A DNA stretch of 64,000 nt from NCBI GenBank assembly GCA_019930625.1, contig CP082844.1, positions 4,588,001-4,652,000 of the forward strand, given 5' to 3'. The notes under the pieces were generated by a model, which was not told the DNA's origin, ran no database searches, and saw only the letters and a program-made list of their open reading frames with translations. Shown here in pieces: positions 1 through 9,146 of the stretch. Origin of the DNA: Nocardia asteroides (GTDB lineage Bacteria > Actinomycetota > Actinomycetes > Mycobacteriales > Mycobacteriaceae). The stretch's first letter is position 1. Every line of letters starts with the position of its first letter. The position numbers and the translations under genes were made by a program.

Positions 1-404
1 CCGGTGAACGCCGCGTTGATCAGAGCTTCGTGCTGAACGCACGCCGGATACTCCAGCGACGAGCGTCCGGCCCAGATGGGTTCGCCGATGATCCGCACGC
101 GTCCGGACGGGTGTTCGTCCGCGAAGGCGCGAAGCACTCCGGGAATGATGCGGCCCGGGTTGCGGCCTTCGACGGTCATGTCCATCAGGCGGACCGCGTC
201 GGCGTCGGAACCCAGTTCTGCGCGCAGAAGGGCCAGGTTGGGGCCGGGAACCGCCACCGCGACCGGTTCGTCGTTCGCGAGCCCTTCGCGGATGAAGCCG
301 ATGGTGCCCGCGAGGTATTCCTCCGTGTCGCGGTAGAACAGCGCAGGGTGCACGAATGGGTCGGTCGGATCGCAGGCGGCCGACGCAGCGCCAGGAATGC
401 TCAT
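1..404 (-). CDS. MEDS-domain sensor protein, partial
   Basis: Only the first 134 codons lie in the window; the gene runs off the left edge. The protein starts MSIPGAASAACDP and contains the MEDS (DcmR-type sensory) signature: an N-terminal H-P-A-L-F-Y-R segment, an I-x-E-G-L-A-N-D-E-P-V-A-V-A-V-P strand and an R-I-I-G-E-P-I-W core. In actinobacteria this domain is commonly fused to a C-terminal HATPase_c_2 anti-sigma kinase, which would be outside the window. The ATG overlaps the TGA of the upstream STAS gene (ATGA), so the two are translationally coupled. Together they look like an anti-sigma kinase and antagonist pair. The MEDS assignment is from recognised sequence pattern; the kinase half is inferred from the family. 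Confidence 0.75.
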   Translation of the reverse strand, partial: MSIPGAASAACDPTDPFVHPALFYRDTEEYLAGTIGFIREGLANDEPVAVAVPGPNLALLRAELGSDADAVRLMDMTVEGRNPGRIIPGVLRAFADEHPSGRVRIIGEPIWAGRSSLEYPACVQHEALINAAFT

Positions 405-760
405 GTGTGCACTACCTCGATCGTGTGTAGGGAGGGCCAGAACACTCCGAGGACACGAAGCATCATCGCCGGGGGTCGATGCACCACGATTCGTCGTGTC
501 TGCGGTGACCGAGTGGCGGTTTCTACCAGAATCGAGGTTCCGTAGGCATCGATGAACGTCAGCTCGGACAGGTCCAAGTGGACGTCGTGGTCCCCGGTGG
601 CCAGCTCCGCCAGAGCGGAGCGCCAGTCATCGCGGGTGGTGAAGTCGACCGCACCCGCGCACTGCAGGCCGGCGGGACTGCTGGTCCGAGACGTCCGGAG
701 AGTCGACGGACCCGAGGTCGCCGTACTACTCCCGGGTGTGGCCGACGGCGCGGTATCCAC
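401..760 (-). CDS. STAS-domain anti-anti-sigma factor
   Basis: The product is 119 aa. After a Ser/Thr/Pro-rich N-terminus of about 25 residues it carries a STAS fold: a central H-L-D-L-S-E-L-T-F-I-D strand followed by A-Y-G-T-S-I-L, the position where anti-sigma antagonists carry the phosphorylatable Ser/Thr. Such proteins bind anti-sigma kinases and release a sigma factor. The GTG start at 760 has a GGGAGG Shine-Dalgarno about 10 nt upstream. The stop overlaps the ATG of the downstream MEDS gene. It may be a partner for the stressosome-type proteins at 10.2-14.8 kb, but no direct link is visible. Confidence 0.75.
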   Translation of the reverse strand: MDTAPSATPGSSTATSGPSTLRTSRTSSPAGLQCAGAVDFTTRDDWRSALAELATGDHDVHLDLSELTFIDAYGTSILVETATRSPQTRRIVVHRPPAMMLRVLGVFWPSLHTIEVVHT

Positions 761-925
761 TGCTCACCGACCTCCCATTGGCCATCACCGGCACGACGCG
801 CAGGATATTACGCGTCCGTGCGCATCGGCCGGGACGCGGCTCGGCACGAGTAGCCGCAGGTGCCGTGGGTACACCGCGGGACGGATTGCGGCGGCGATCG
901 GTGTGCGGACGATCGATCCGAACCA

Positions 926-1140
926 TCAGAGCTGTGGGAGCACCTGGGCGGCAATGAGTTCGACCGAGTTCGGTCGACCACAGGCCCGTGATGATGGCCA
1001 GTTGCACTTCGAACCGGGCGAACCTGTCCTGCGGGAACGGGATGCCGTAGGCCGCGTGCTCCTCGGCGAACCAGCCGCCGCCCAGGCCCAGCTCGACCCG
1101 GCCGCTGGTCCACTCGGGCGTGCGGTTCGGTGACGACGCG
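926..1140 (-). pseudogene. Remnant of LLM-class F420-dependent oxidoreductase
   Basis: One minus-strand frame reads S-G-R-V-E-L-G-L-G-G-G-W-F-A-E-E-H-A-A-Y-G-I-P-F-P, the unmistakable core of luciferase-like F420 oxidoreductases, and continues to I-I-T-G-L-W. Within about 10 codons the reading must change frame to reach V-E-L-I-A-A-Q-V-L-P-Q-L followed by a stop at 926, which is the typical C-terminal end of the same family. Around 150 residues normally lie between these two blocks. The N-terminal part upstream of the core is also unrecognisable. This is an internally deleted and frameshifted relic. Confidence 0.7.
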
Positions 1141-1381
1141 TAGCTTCATGCCGGCCATCATCCCTCGGGCTCCGCGGCGAGCATGGACGAATCCGGTCCC
1201 GCCCATAGGAACCGCCGGAAAGCGTTGTCACGGAACAGTTCTCGGTAGACTCGCAGCCTCGCGCCTTCTCGGCTCTCCATAAAATATGACTGCGGTGGTG
1301 TGTCCGGAATGTGGTAGGTTCCGCTTGTTCGTGTCGATCGGTAGCAGTATCGGAGGTGGGTTGATGGCGGCGCGCGAAGCC

Positions 1382-1406
1382 GTTGCCGGGCAGAGCGTCC
1401 GGGTAT
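1382..1406 (+). promoter_or_regulatory. Candidate SigF/SigB-type promoter
   Basis: GTTG at 1382-1385, a 15-nt spacer and GGGTAT at 1401-1406 fit the SigF/SigB pattern GTTT-N15-17-GGGTAT with one mismatch. It lies about 97 nt upstream of the GNAT start at 1503. The call rests on the motif only. Confidence 0.35.
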
Positions 1407-1502
1407 TTCCCACGCTCCGGCCAGCGGCCTGACTCGTATTCCGTTCGCCGCCGCGCGAGTCGCCGCGGCGCCCTACACGAACACGAAGGAATTCTTCCTA
1501 CG

Positions 1503-2018
1503 ATGACGATTCGTCAAACCTGGATGACGCGTGCCGAGACCAGCGCCGATATCCCTGTCATCCGTCGGATCGATCTGGCGGCCTTCGACACCGCACTCGA
1601 GGCCGACCTGGTCGAGGCATTGCGCACCGACCCGGCGTGGATCGAGGGCCTGTCCATCGTCGCCACCGATCACGACGGCGCACCCGTCGGGCACGCGCTG
1701 CTGACCCGCTGCCACATCGGTGACACTCCCGCCTTGTGCCTCGGCCCGGTGGCCGTGTGGCCGGAGCACCAGAACACCGGAGCCGGTACGGCGGCGATAC
1801 GTGCCGCCCTACATGCCGCGGCGGAGCAGGGTGAACACTTCGTCACGGTCCTCGGGCACGCGGATTACTACCCCCGGTTCGGCTTCACCCGTGCCTCCGC
1901 GCACGGGATCGGCCTGACCATCGAAGTCCCGGACGAGGCGATGATGGCCCTCACCCTCGATACCCGGTACCCGTTGCCCAGCGGGACCATCCGCTACGCC
2001 GCACCGTTCGGCATCTGA
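1503..2018 (+). CDS. GNAT-family N-acetyltransferase (YhbS-like)
   Basis: The product is 171 aa from ATG 1503, preceded by a GAAGGA-like ribosome site. It has the GNAT order: an N-terminal I-R-R-I-D-L-A-A-F helix, a central L-G-P-V-A-V-W-P-E-H-Q-N-T-G-A-G-T motif A that binds the acetyl-CoA pyrophosphate, and G-H-A-D-Y-Y-P-R-F-G-F typical of the YhbS subgroup. Predicted to transfer an acetyl group from acetyl-CoA to an unknown amine in the cytosol. A longer in-frame start at 1383 exists but the extension looks non-coding. The gene ends just before a strong hairpin at 2022-2058. Confidence 0.85.
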   Translation: MTIRQTWMTRAETSADIPVIRRIDLAAFDTALEADLVEALRTDPAWIEGLSIVATDHDGAPVGHALLTRCHIGDTPALCLGPVAVWPEHQNTGAGTAAIRAALHAAAEQGEHFVTVLGHADYYPRFGFTRASAHGIGLTIEVPDEAMMALTLDTRYPLPSGTIRYAAPFGI

Positions 2019-2021
2019 GTT

Positions 2022-2058
2022 GTTCACCGTGGGGCTGTCACCCGGCCCCACGGTGAAC
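2022..2058. terminator. Hairpin after the GNAT gene
   Basis: A perfect 14-bp inverted repeat (2022-2035 with 2045-2058, 9-nt loop) starts 3 nt after the GNAT stop codon. There is no U-tract, as in many actinobacterial terminators. Confidence 0.7.
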
Positions 2059-2173
2059 CCGAAACCCGACGACGCGCGTCCAGGTGCCGCCCGCAAGCCG
2101 GTGACACGACCCCGCCCATGAGGGTGCGTTCGCCGCCCGGTTCAGCGCCGATAGCGCGGGTATCCGCCGCCCT

Positions 2174-3302
2174 GTGGTGGATTCGTTGCGACGGGCTGTG
2201 AGCACGCCCTTGCTGTTCTTCTTCATCCTCGGTGACATCCTGGGCGCGGGCGTCTATGTGCTGGTCGGGGCCATAGCGCGGGAATCGGTTGGCGCGGTCT
2301 GGCTGCCGCTGCTGGTCGCGCTCGGTCTCGCCTTTCTCACGGCAGGCTCGTATGCCGAGTTGGCGACCCGCATTGCTCAACGTCTATGGGATCAAAGAGT
2401 CCCTCGGCGCGAACGTCGCCGCGACGCTGATCGAACTCGGCGGGCTCGTCGTGGTCATCGGGCTCGGAGCGTGGGTGGTCATCCGGGGCGACGCCGACCC
2501 GGGCCGGCTCGCCGAGTTGGGGACGGCGCAGCAGGGCGCTGTCGGTGCGACCCTCGCGGGTGCGGTCCTGGCCTTCTATTCGTTCGTCGGGTTCGAGACC
2601 TCCGTGAACCTGGCGGAGGAGGTGGCCGACCCGCGCAGATCCTATCCACGAGCGCTCTTCGGGGCGCTGCTCACCGCCGGTGGCGTGTACTTGTTGATCG
2701 GGCTGGTGGCCGGTGCGGTCGTACCCACCGATCAGCTGGCGAACTCGAGCGGTCCACTCCTCGAGGTGGTGCGACTGGCCGGGGGTGTCCCGGAGAAGCT
2801 GTTCGCGGTGGTCGCCTTGGTCGCTGTGGCGAACGGGGCCCTGCTGACCGGCATCATGTCCTCGCGGTTGGCCTACGGCATGGCCCGCGAGGGGCTGCTT
2901 CCGAGCGCGCTGGGCCGAATCCTGCCGGGACGCCGGACGCCGTGGGTGGCGATCGGGGTGACCGCGGCTGTGTCGCTGCTGCTGGCGTCGACCGGGGAGG
3001 TCGCCTCGCTCGCCGAGACGTTGGTGTTGTTACTGCTGGTCGTCTTCGCGGCAGTCAACGTGTCGGTGCTGATCTTGCGGCGTGAGGGCGAGCAAGCGGA
3101 GCACTTCCGAGTGCCCACCGTCGTGCCCTGGCTGGGCCTGGGTTCCTGCTTGTTCCTGTTCACTCGGATCGACGGGGAGGTGTGGCTGCGGGGTGCGATC
3201 CTGATCGGCGTCGGGATGCTGTTGGCTGCCGTGAACGCGGTCCGTGCGCACCGATCCCGGGTGGACGGTCGTGGCGCCTTTCCGGCGAGTCGATGCGCAT
3301 GA
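2174..3302 (+). pseudogene. APC-family amino acid permease, internally deleted
   Basis: The 5' part (GTG 2174 to about 2380) encodes an APC permease N-terminus with F-F-I-L-G-D-I-L-G-A-G-V-Y-V-L-V-G in the first transmembrane helix, ending at S-Y-A-E-L-A-T-R. A different frame then carries the rest from L-L-N-V-Y-G-I-K-E-S-L-G-A-N-V to the C-terminus at 3302 with about seven hydrophobic helices. In intact family members about 80-90 residues (late TM2 to TM4) lie between these two points. The joint near 2370-2385 is therefore a deletion that also shifts the frame. No full-length transporter can be made by normal translation. Confidence 0.8.
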
Positions 3303-3412
3303 GGATCCGCTAGGTATCGCGGCCGGGTATCAAGAGGCCCTTGCGTCGACATAACCCCGGTGGTACACAAAATCTGTGAGCACATAAGTAGATTTTCTAC
3401 CAATCTCAGATC

Positions 3413-3440
3413 CGGTATCCGGTAGTCGGTCCGGATACCG
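3413..3440. repeat. Inverted repeat upstream of the split-barrel gene
   Basis: CGGTATCCGG (3413-3422) and CCGGATACCG (3431-3440) form a perfect 10-bp inverted repeat with an 8-nt spacer, 84 nt upstream of the start at 3524. A smaller palindrome GTAGA-TTT-TCTAC lies at 3388-3400. Either could be an operator; no regulator gene is adjacent. Confidence 0.45.
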
Positions 3441-3523
3441 CCCACGGGCGCCGCAGCGCCGATCGCAGTACGGAGAACGAATCGGAATCCCCTGAACTCG
3501 CCCCTGTCTCGGAGGTCTACGCA

Positions 3524-4066
3524 ATGACATATCCAGCACACGGCAACACCTTGCTCGGCAGCGGAGTCCACGGCTCCGGCCCGCGGGTGGGCAACCCGCA
3601 CTCGGCGCAGCGCGTGCTCGCGGTTCCGGACCGTCCGAGCGAATGGCACCCGGGAATGCTGTGGTGGGACGCGAGCACAGTTCTGGTGACATACCCTCGG
3701 CCGGGCGCTACGGGGCGCTGGAATACCGTGCCGCACCTGGTGTTGCCGATCGACCACGGGCGTCTGGCTTTCCGTATCTCGTCGCATTCCAGCGAGGCTC
3801 GGCATCTGGCCGGTGACCGTCGGGTCATCGTGCAAGCGGCCGACTGGCGCGGCGAACCTGCCCTGGGCTCTCGGCAGCACCAAGGCATGGCCGAATTGCT
3901 GCGGACGGGACCTCTGTTCGAGCAAGTGCGGACCGGCATGCAGACCAAGTACGGAAAGCGAGTCGGCTTGGCGCGCCTGGCCCACAAAGTGGCGATGGGC
4001 GCGGCCCCCTACGGCGACATCGTCGTCATCGTCACCGTGCGCGAGAACCGCCTCCTCGGCATATGA
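3524..4066 (+). CDS. Putative flavin/F420-binding split beta-barrel protein
   Basis: The product is 180 aa from ATG 3524. The pattern resembles PPOX/F420 split-barrel proteins: a V-P-H-L-V-L-P-I-D strand, a G-D-R-R-V-I-V-Q-A-A-D-W segment, E-P-A-L-G-S-R-Q-H-Q-G-M-A-E-L, and a C-terminal Y-G-D-I-V-V-I-V-T-V strand after a K-Y-G-K-R-V-G-L-A-R-L helix. The substrate is unknown. It sits alone, upstream of an LLM-class F420 oxidoreductase on the same strand about 155 bp away, so an F420-linked role is plausible but inferred. I am unsure of the exact subfamily. Confidence 0.55.
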   Translation: MTYPAHGNTLLGSGVHGSGPRVGNPHSAQRVLAVPDRPSEWHPGMLWWDASTVLVTYPRPGATGRWNTVPHLVLPIDHGRLAFRISSHSSEARHLAGDRRVIVQAADWRGEPALGSRQHQGMAELLRTGPLFEQVRTGMQTKYGKRVGLARLAHKVAMGAAPYGDIVVIVTVRENRLLGI

Positions 4067-4221
4067 CATCCACCGCCATGTGAGATCGCTGTCGTAGACG
4101 GTGAACAGGCCTTGGGCGGGACGATTTCTCGTCGCACTGGACACATGCACGGAGTGCTGTCCATACGATGGGGTTCGTCGTGTCGCGGAAGTCGTGGCGC
4201 ACCGATGGCCGGAGGTCGCCG

Positions 4222-5235
4222 ATGAAGGTTCATCTACAGGTCACCGGAGCGCCCCGGCAGGTCGCGACCGATGCGCGCGAGCTGGCCGCGACCGGGGCCG
4301 ACGGCCTGTTCACGTTCGAGGGACCACACGACGTGTTCTTCCCGCTCGTCCTCGCGGCAGGCGCGACGTCGGTGGAACTGATGACGAACGTGGCGATCGC
4401 CGGGCCACGCAGCCCGATGCACCTGGCGCATGCGGCCTACGACCTGCAGATCTACAGCGAGGGAAGGTTCCGGCTCGGGCTGGGCTCGCAGATCCGCGCC
4501 CACATCGAGAAGCGCTACGGCAGCAGCTGGGGTGCGCCGGCGCAGCGCACGGCGGAGAGTGTGGCGGCGGTGAAGTCGATCTTCACCGCGTGGGAAGGAT
4601 TGGGGCCATTGAACTTTCGGGGTGAGTACTACACGCACACCCTGATGCCGCCCACGTTCGATCCGGGGCCGAATCCGTTCGGTCCGCCACCGGTGCTGAT
4701 GGGCGCGCTCGGGCCGGTGATGACCCGCAAGGCCGCGGAGGTCGCCGACGGACTGCTGGTCATGCCTTTCAACAGCAGGCGGCACTTCACCGAGCGCACG
4801 CTGCCCGCCATTGCCGAGGGACTACGCCTGTCCAGCCGGACCGCCGAGGAATTCCCGGTGATCGGTCAGGTCATGGTGGCGCTCGGACGGACCGAGGAGG
4901 CACTGTCCACCGCGGTGGACGGGGTGGGCTCGCTGATCGCGTTCTACGGTTCCACGCCCGCCTATCGGCCGGTCCTCGAGGTCGAGGGATGGACGCAGCT
5001 GCACACCCGGCTCCACGCGTTGTCCAAGACAGGCGGCTTCGCGGAGATGCGGTCGCTGGTGACCGGCGAGATGGTGCGCACGATCGGGGTGGTCGGCACC
5101 CCGCGCGAGTGCGCGGCGCAGATCCGAGCCCGTTTCGGCGATATCGACGAGGTGTGCTGCTATTTCCCGGGCTACACGCCGGACGCCGCGGACGTCGCCG
5201 ACCTGGTGGACGCGTTGCACGAAAACCGGAAATAA
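4222..5235 (+). CDS. LLM-class F420-dependent oxidoreductase (TIGR03617-like)
   Basis: The product is 337 aa from ATG 4222, chosen because GGAGG lies at 4211-4215; an in-frame extension to 4168 adds residues with no family match. It has the luciferase-like TIM barrel pattern: [13 protein letters not shown] near the N-terminus, a [15 protein letters not shown] strand, and [19 protein letters not shown] characteristic of the subgroup. [11 protein letters not shown] motif follows. Family members transfer hydride with coenzyme F420. The substrate is unknown. Intact, in contrast to its decayed relative at 926-1140. Confidence 0.85.
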   Translation: MKVHLQVTGAPRQVATDARELAATGADGLFTFEGPHDVFFPLVLAAGATSVELMTNVAIAGPRSPMHLAHAAYDLQIYSEGRFRLGLGSQIRAHIEKRYGSSWGAPAQRTAESVAAVKSIFTAWEGLGPLNFRGEYYTHTLMPPTFDPGPNPFGPPPVLMGALGPVMTRKAAEVADGLLVMPFNSRRHFTERTLPAIAEGLRLSSRTAEEFPVIGQVMVALGRTEEALSTAVDGVGSLIAFYGSTPAYRPVLEVEGWTQLHTRLHALSKTGGFAEMRSLVTGEMVRTIGVVGTPRECAAQIRARFGDIDEVCCYFPGYTPDAADVADLVDALHENRK

Positions 5236-5399
5236 AGCCTCGGCGAGTCCTGGACATCTGGCTCGCACCGGCGGAACGGCGCGGTCGAAGATCGGCTGTC
5301 GAGGGCCGAGCTATCACCGGCAGAAGAGCTGGTCACCTGTTGAGCGCAGGGTGCGCGAAAGAGTGGCGGGCCGGGGATCGGTTGGCTTTGACTGCGGGA

Positions 5400-5823
5400 A
5401 TGCCTGTTCCGCCCCATGCTCGCGGCTACGAAGATTTCGGCGGCGCCGTCGGCCGCACCACCGCGGTCTCCACCCCGGAGTGGAGCTATCCGCCCACCGC
5501 GCCGCAGGGTGCTCCCAACATCGTCGTGGTCCTGGTGGACGACATGGGGTACAGCGACATCGGCCCGTTCGGCTCCGAGATCGAGACGCCGACACTGGGC
5601 CGGCTGGCTCGATCAGGTCCAGTTGGTCGGCATGTCGCCGTGGACCGGCATCTCGGTCGGCGTCGACGCCCGCGGCCCCGTGGCGTGGGATCTGCGCGAA
5701 CGCCGAGGCATTTTCCGCTACACCGGGGTGCTGTGCGCGATCACTTACACACCCGGCCCGGTCCGGGTTCCGCTACAGACCATCGAGGCGGTGGAGCGCG
5801 AGGCGGAATTCGTCGCCGAATGA
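5400..5823 (+). pseudogene. Arylsulfatase remnant (both ends, middle lost)
   Basis: The first frame (from ATG 5400) encodes a sulfatase N-terminus: G-Y-E-D-F-G-G, then [28 protein letters not shown], including the two metal-binding Asp residues. At about 5607 the frame changes and L-D-Q-V-Q-L-V-G-M followed by [19 protein letters not shown] appears, matching the C-terminal end of such sulfatases. More than 500 residues that include the C-x-P-S-R formylglycine site are absent. It cannot be an active sulfatase. Confidence 0.75.
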
Positions 5824-6193
5824 AATCCGCGGCAGTGCGGCGGTTCGTCTGTCCCGCTTTCGAGTCGGGCGAGGTGTGTCAACTATCCGGACTATTCGCG
5901 CGAAGCCCCGATAAGGGAAGGCGGGTGCAGTCGGAGGGGATCGAGCGCACCCACCCTCGCGCCTCTGCGGCAGCTGCGCAGCGGGCACAACCGACGCGGG
6001 CGGCATCGGGATCACCCGACGGAGACGAATGCGAGAACCCCCGGAAACCCCGACCCGTGACCGACCTTAACCCCACCGGACCGCGTATGGCAGAGAAAAC
6101 GCGAACCATATTGGGCGACAGCGAGAATCGGGTCCGCGCACATGCCGGTGTACGCCGTGGTCACTTCCGCGACGCTCGAAACGGAGTACCCCG
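5824..6193. other. Non-coding stretch between two pseudogenes
   Basis: No reading frame with family resemblance, no hairpin and no clear promoter was seen in these 370 bases. It lies between the sulfatase and PPOX relics and is probably itself decayed coding DNA. Confidence 0.5.
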
Positions 6194-6555
6194 ATGAGGG
6201 CCTTGCGCCGACCGGAAATCGTCGAGCTGCTCTCCGGCGACACCGTCGCTCACTTGGCGACCATCGACGCGGACGGATTTCCGCATGTGACCCGATCTGG
6301 TTTCTCTGGACCGACGACGTCTTCCGGCTCACCAGTTTCGCCGGGCGACCGCATCTGAATCGCATGCACGCCAAGCCTCGCGTCGGGCTCGTCGTCGATA
6401 CCGAAGACGCGCTACGCCGCGACGGCCAGCGACCCAACCCGCAACTACGCGTGATCGGGAACGCCGCTCTCACGCCCGATGTGGACGGAACCTGGACCGC
6501 ACGGTGCTCCGGCCCGTTCCTGAAACGAATTTCAGGTGGCTTCAGGCTGTCTTAA
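6194..6555 (+). pseudogene. PPOX-class protein, frameshifted and truncated
   Basis: ATG 6194 opens a frame with R-P-E-I-V-E-L-L-S-G-D-T-V-A-H-L-A-T-I-D-A-D-G-F-P-H-V-T, the start of pyridoxamine-phosphate-oxidase-like proteins. The match continues in the -1 frame as I-W-F-L-W-T-D-D-V-F-R-L-T-S-F-A-G-R-P-H-L-N-R-M. The switch is at 6289-6291, where GTGACCCGATC stands in place of the expected GTGACCCCGATC, i.e. one C missing from a short run. The C-terminal strand and helix after about residue 110 are also replaced by unrelated sequence ending at 6555. The single-base loss could be a sequencing error, but the truncated end could not. Confidence 0.7.
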
Positions 6556-6616
6556 GCCGCCCCCTGCGACTGTGACGGTCATCTTCGAGACCACGACTCC
6601 CGCAGGAGGTTGAACA

Positions 6617-6991
6617 ATGAAAGCCACACTTCGCCGGGCGCTTCCCGGTCGGCGCGGCCTGCTCGCAGGCGCCGCTGTCGTCGCTGTCCTCATCGGTGGC
6701 CCCGTGGCGCTGTACGCCGCCACGAGCCCGCAAGGGCCCGATCGGCACGCTGTCGCCGCCTATCTGCCGGATGACTGGGCGCTCACCGCGGCTCCCACGA
6801 TCGGCAGGCAGCAAGCCATCGACAAGGCGATCGAAGCCGTGCCCGGCAGCACCGTCGTCTCCGCCGAACTCGATGGCGAGGGGAGGACCACGGTGTGGGA
6901 GGTCGAACTGCGGACGTCCGACGGCATCGAGCACGAGGTGACGATCGATGCGAACAACGGCACCGTCCTCGGCACGGTGAAACAGGATTGA
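6617..6991 (+). CDS. Membrane-anchored PepSY-domain protein
   Basis: The product is 124 aa, start ATG 6617 with AGGAGG at 6603-6608. An N-terminal basic stretch is followed by a hydrophobic segment at about residues 15-35, then a single PepSY domain: I-G-R-Q-Q-A-I-D-K-A-I-E-A-V-P-G-S, a V-V-S-A-E-L-D strand, W-E-V-E-L-R-T-S-D-G and the closing V-T-I-D-A-N-N-G-T-V-L. PepSY domains act outside the membrane, often as protease modulators or sensors. No partner protease or two-component gene adjoins it. It is likely exported or membrane-tethered. Confidence 0.85.
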   Translation: MKATLRRALPGRRGLLAGAAVVAVLIGGPVALYAATSPQGPDRHAVAAYLPDDWALTAAPTIGRQQAIDKAIEAVPGSTVVSAELDGEGRTTVWEVELRTSDGIEHEVTIDANNGTVLGTVKQD

Positions 6992-7053
6992 CGACAGGGC
7001 GTTCGCAGCCGACGAATCACACCATTCACGACAAGGTCAGGGTTTCCGAAAAC

Positions 7054-7764
7054 ATGGTTTTGCGTAAGATCGCCACGATATCGACGCTCGCTGTCGCGAT
7101 GGCCGGGGTCACGGCCGGAAATGCCGTCGCCGCACCTCACGATGCCGGTGGTGCCGTCGTCAACTACACCGCCACCACCTCCGAAGAGAACGTGGTCGTC
7201 CACATCGACTCGGGCTCGATGCGAGTCGAGAACGGGGTATTCGCGGTCGAAGCCGAAAACGGCACCGTACTCGCGGGCACGCCTTTGCAGTTCCGCGTCG
7301 ACGATTTCGTTTTCCCGATCGCGGCCGAGATCACCGGCCGCACCGCCACACTCACACCGCAATTCGATCTCGAGCACGCACAGTACCGCCCGGTCGCCCT
7401 TCCGTTCGAAGATACGGCGCAATGGAGAACGCCGTACGAACGTGAAGTCGCGGCTTTCACCCGGTTGAAGGACACGATCGCGACGGGTGCGGCGATCGGC
7501 ACCACCGTAGGGGGTCTCGGCGGCGGCCTCGTCGGCTGTGTGCTCGGCGGCATCGCCGGCGCCACCGTCGCCGCCGCGACGATCGTCGGTATGTTCGGTC
7601 CGTTCATCCCGGCCGCCGCCGTCGGTTGCCTGGGCGGCATCCTGGCCGTGGGCGCCCTGGGCACGCTCGCCGGTCAACTCTTCGTTACCGCGCCTGTCGC
7701 CGTCGCCGCCCTCGTGCAGTACTTCACCACTGTGAACCAGCCCTTCGTCCCGCCGGCCAAGTAG
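7054..7764 (+). CDS. Secreted protein with glycine-rich hydrophobic C-terminus
   Basis: The product is 236 aa from ATG 7054; an upstream in-frame extension to 6895 overlaps the PepSY gene and was discarded. Residues 1-27 form a signal peptide ending A-V-A-A. A beta-rich middle domain follows with V-N-Y-T-A-T and E-N-G-V-F-A-V. From about residue 145 the chain is hydrophobic and Gly-rich (I-G-T-T-V-G-G-L-G-G-G-L-V-G and repeats), like glycine-zipper segments, and could form a membrane hairpin. Proteins of this design are common in Nocardia, but their function is unknown to me. It lies 62 bp after the PepSY gene and may be co-transcribed with it. Confidence 0.75.
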   Translation: MVLRKIATISTLAVAMAGVTAGNAVAAPHDAGGAVVNYTATTSEENVVVHIDSGSMRVENGVFAVEAENGTVLAGTPLQFRVDDFVFPIAAEITGRTATLTPQFDLEHAQYRPVALPFEDTAQWRTPYEREVAAFTRLKDTIATGAAIGTTVGGLGGGLVGCVLGGIAGATVAAATIVGMFGPFIPAAAVGCLGGILAVGALGTLAGQLFVTAPVAVAALVQYFTTVNQPFVPPAK

Positions 7765-8105
7765 CGCTGCGGTTGGACTCACTCGCGAATCTCGTGCCGC
7801 GCCAGGTCTTACTGCTGGGTCCTGGCGCTTTCGGCATCGAGTGGTCACCTCCGTTTCCGGCCGGTCCGCGCGATCCGTAGGAGGTGACGAGTGCGGCGCG
7901 ACGGCGACCTCGGCAGCCGAGCTGTTTCAGTCGTGCGGGACAGGGCAGCTATGTGATGTGAGCACAGCACACGAGGCGGCGCGCAGCGAATTGTCCGCGT
8001 CATCCGGCGATCGCACGCGAACCGATATCGGCTTCGACCGCACGGCCATACCGCTCGGCACGGTTTCCCGCCGCGAAACCCGGCCCCGATGATCGTGGTG
8101 ACTGG
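7765..8105. other. Non-coding stretch upstream of the topoisomerase relic
   Basis: I see no gene with recognisable product in these 341 bases on either strand. Short frames are present but have no start signal or family pattern. No hairpin terminator is evident after the secreted-protein gene. Confidence 0.5.
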
Positions 8106-8876
8106 ATGCGATTGCGCCGCAGCCGACCGTATGACGGGGGAGTAGAACGCCTCCGGCGCGGGCGCGGGTTCGGTTACCGCACTGCGCAGGGCGAACCCGT
8201 GCATGACGACGCGACACTGGAGCGTATTCGCGCGCTGGCGATCCCGCCCGCGTGGCGAAAGGTGTGGATCTGTCCACACGAGAACGGTCATATCCAGGCT
8301 GTCGGCGTCGACGCTGCGGGGCGGCGCCAATACCTCTACCACGAGCAGTGGCGCAAAGACCGGGACGAGGAGAAGTTCGACCGGGTCTTGGCGCTGGCCG
8401 CCCGATTGCCGGAGATCCGAGCGCGGGTCCGGGATGATCTCGCCGTGCGAGGCTTGGCCCGGCGGCGGGTGGAGGCGGTCGCGTTCGATCTCGTGGATCG
8501 GGGAGAGGAATACGCGGAAGAGCACGGCACCCGGGGAGTCGCCACTCTGCTGCGTGAGCAGGTCCGTGTGTCCGGGGAGCGGATGTTCTTCGATTACGTG
8601 GCCAAGGGCGGTATCCGGCGACAAGTGAGTGTTCGTGATCAACTGCTCGCCAAGGCCGTCCGCGCTCTGCTGCGTGCCAGAACGAGTTCCGATCGGCTGC
8701 TGGTGTACCGGGACGACGCCCGGGCGTCCTACGTCGACCCACGTGTCGTGACAGCCTTCGAGAACGGCACGACCGTCGCCGCGGCCCTCCGGCGCGCGAG
8801 CCGGGCCGATTCCGCCGATGCGGAGCGGGAGGTCATCGACAGAGCGGTGATTCGGATGCTCCGTCGGTCGCGCTGA
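8106..8876 (+). pseudogene. Topoisomerase IB, catalytic core deleted in frame
   Basis: The frame reads 256 aa where actinobacterial eukaryote-like topoisomerases IB have about 330-350. The N-terminal half matches well (G-R-G-F-G-Y, I-P-P-A-W-R-K-V-W-I-C-P, G-H-I-Q-A-V-G, Q-Y-L-Y-H-E-Q-W-R-K-D-R-D-E-E-K-F). A short gap occurs at V-D-R-G-E-E-Y-A-E-E, where about five residues (LFRxG) are missing. After L-L-V-Y-R-D about 95 residues are gone, including the K-D-F-R-T-W block with a catalytic Arg. The chain then rejoins at A-S-Y-V-D-P-R, which holds the nucleophilic Tyr. Both losses keep the frame, so a stable but inactive DNA-binding fragment could still be made. Confidence 0.75.
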
Positions 8877-9146
8877 TTCCGTACTGCCGACGATCGAGCA
8901 CACCGCGCCCGGCGCCCGGTGTCCCGGTGGCCGAACCGGAGAAGTTCGCTCTTCCTGCCGCATACAGTCGCCGGGAACACAATCTGCGCAGTCGGTTTCC
9001 TAATTTGTCCGCGAATTCATCCGACCGAACGAGCAACATCGCAGCCATCGACATCCGATACTGGTCGAGTAGGACGTCCAAGCTTCGCGACAACCCTACA
9101 AGCTGATTCGGTAAAGCGACGCACCGAGTATCGACAGGATCCGGCT

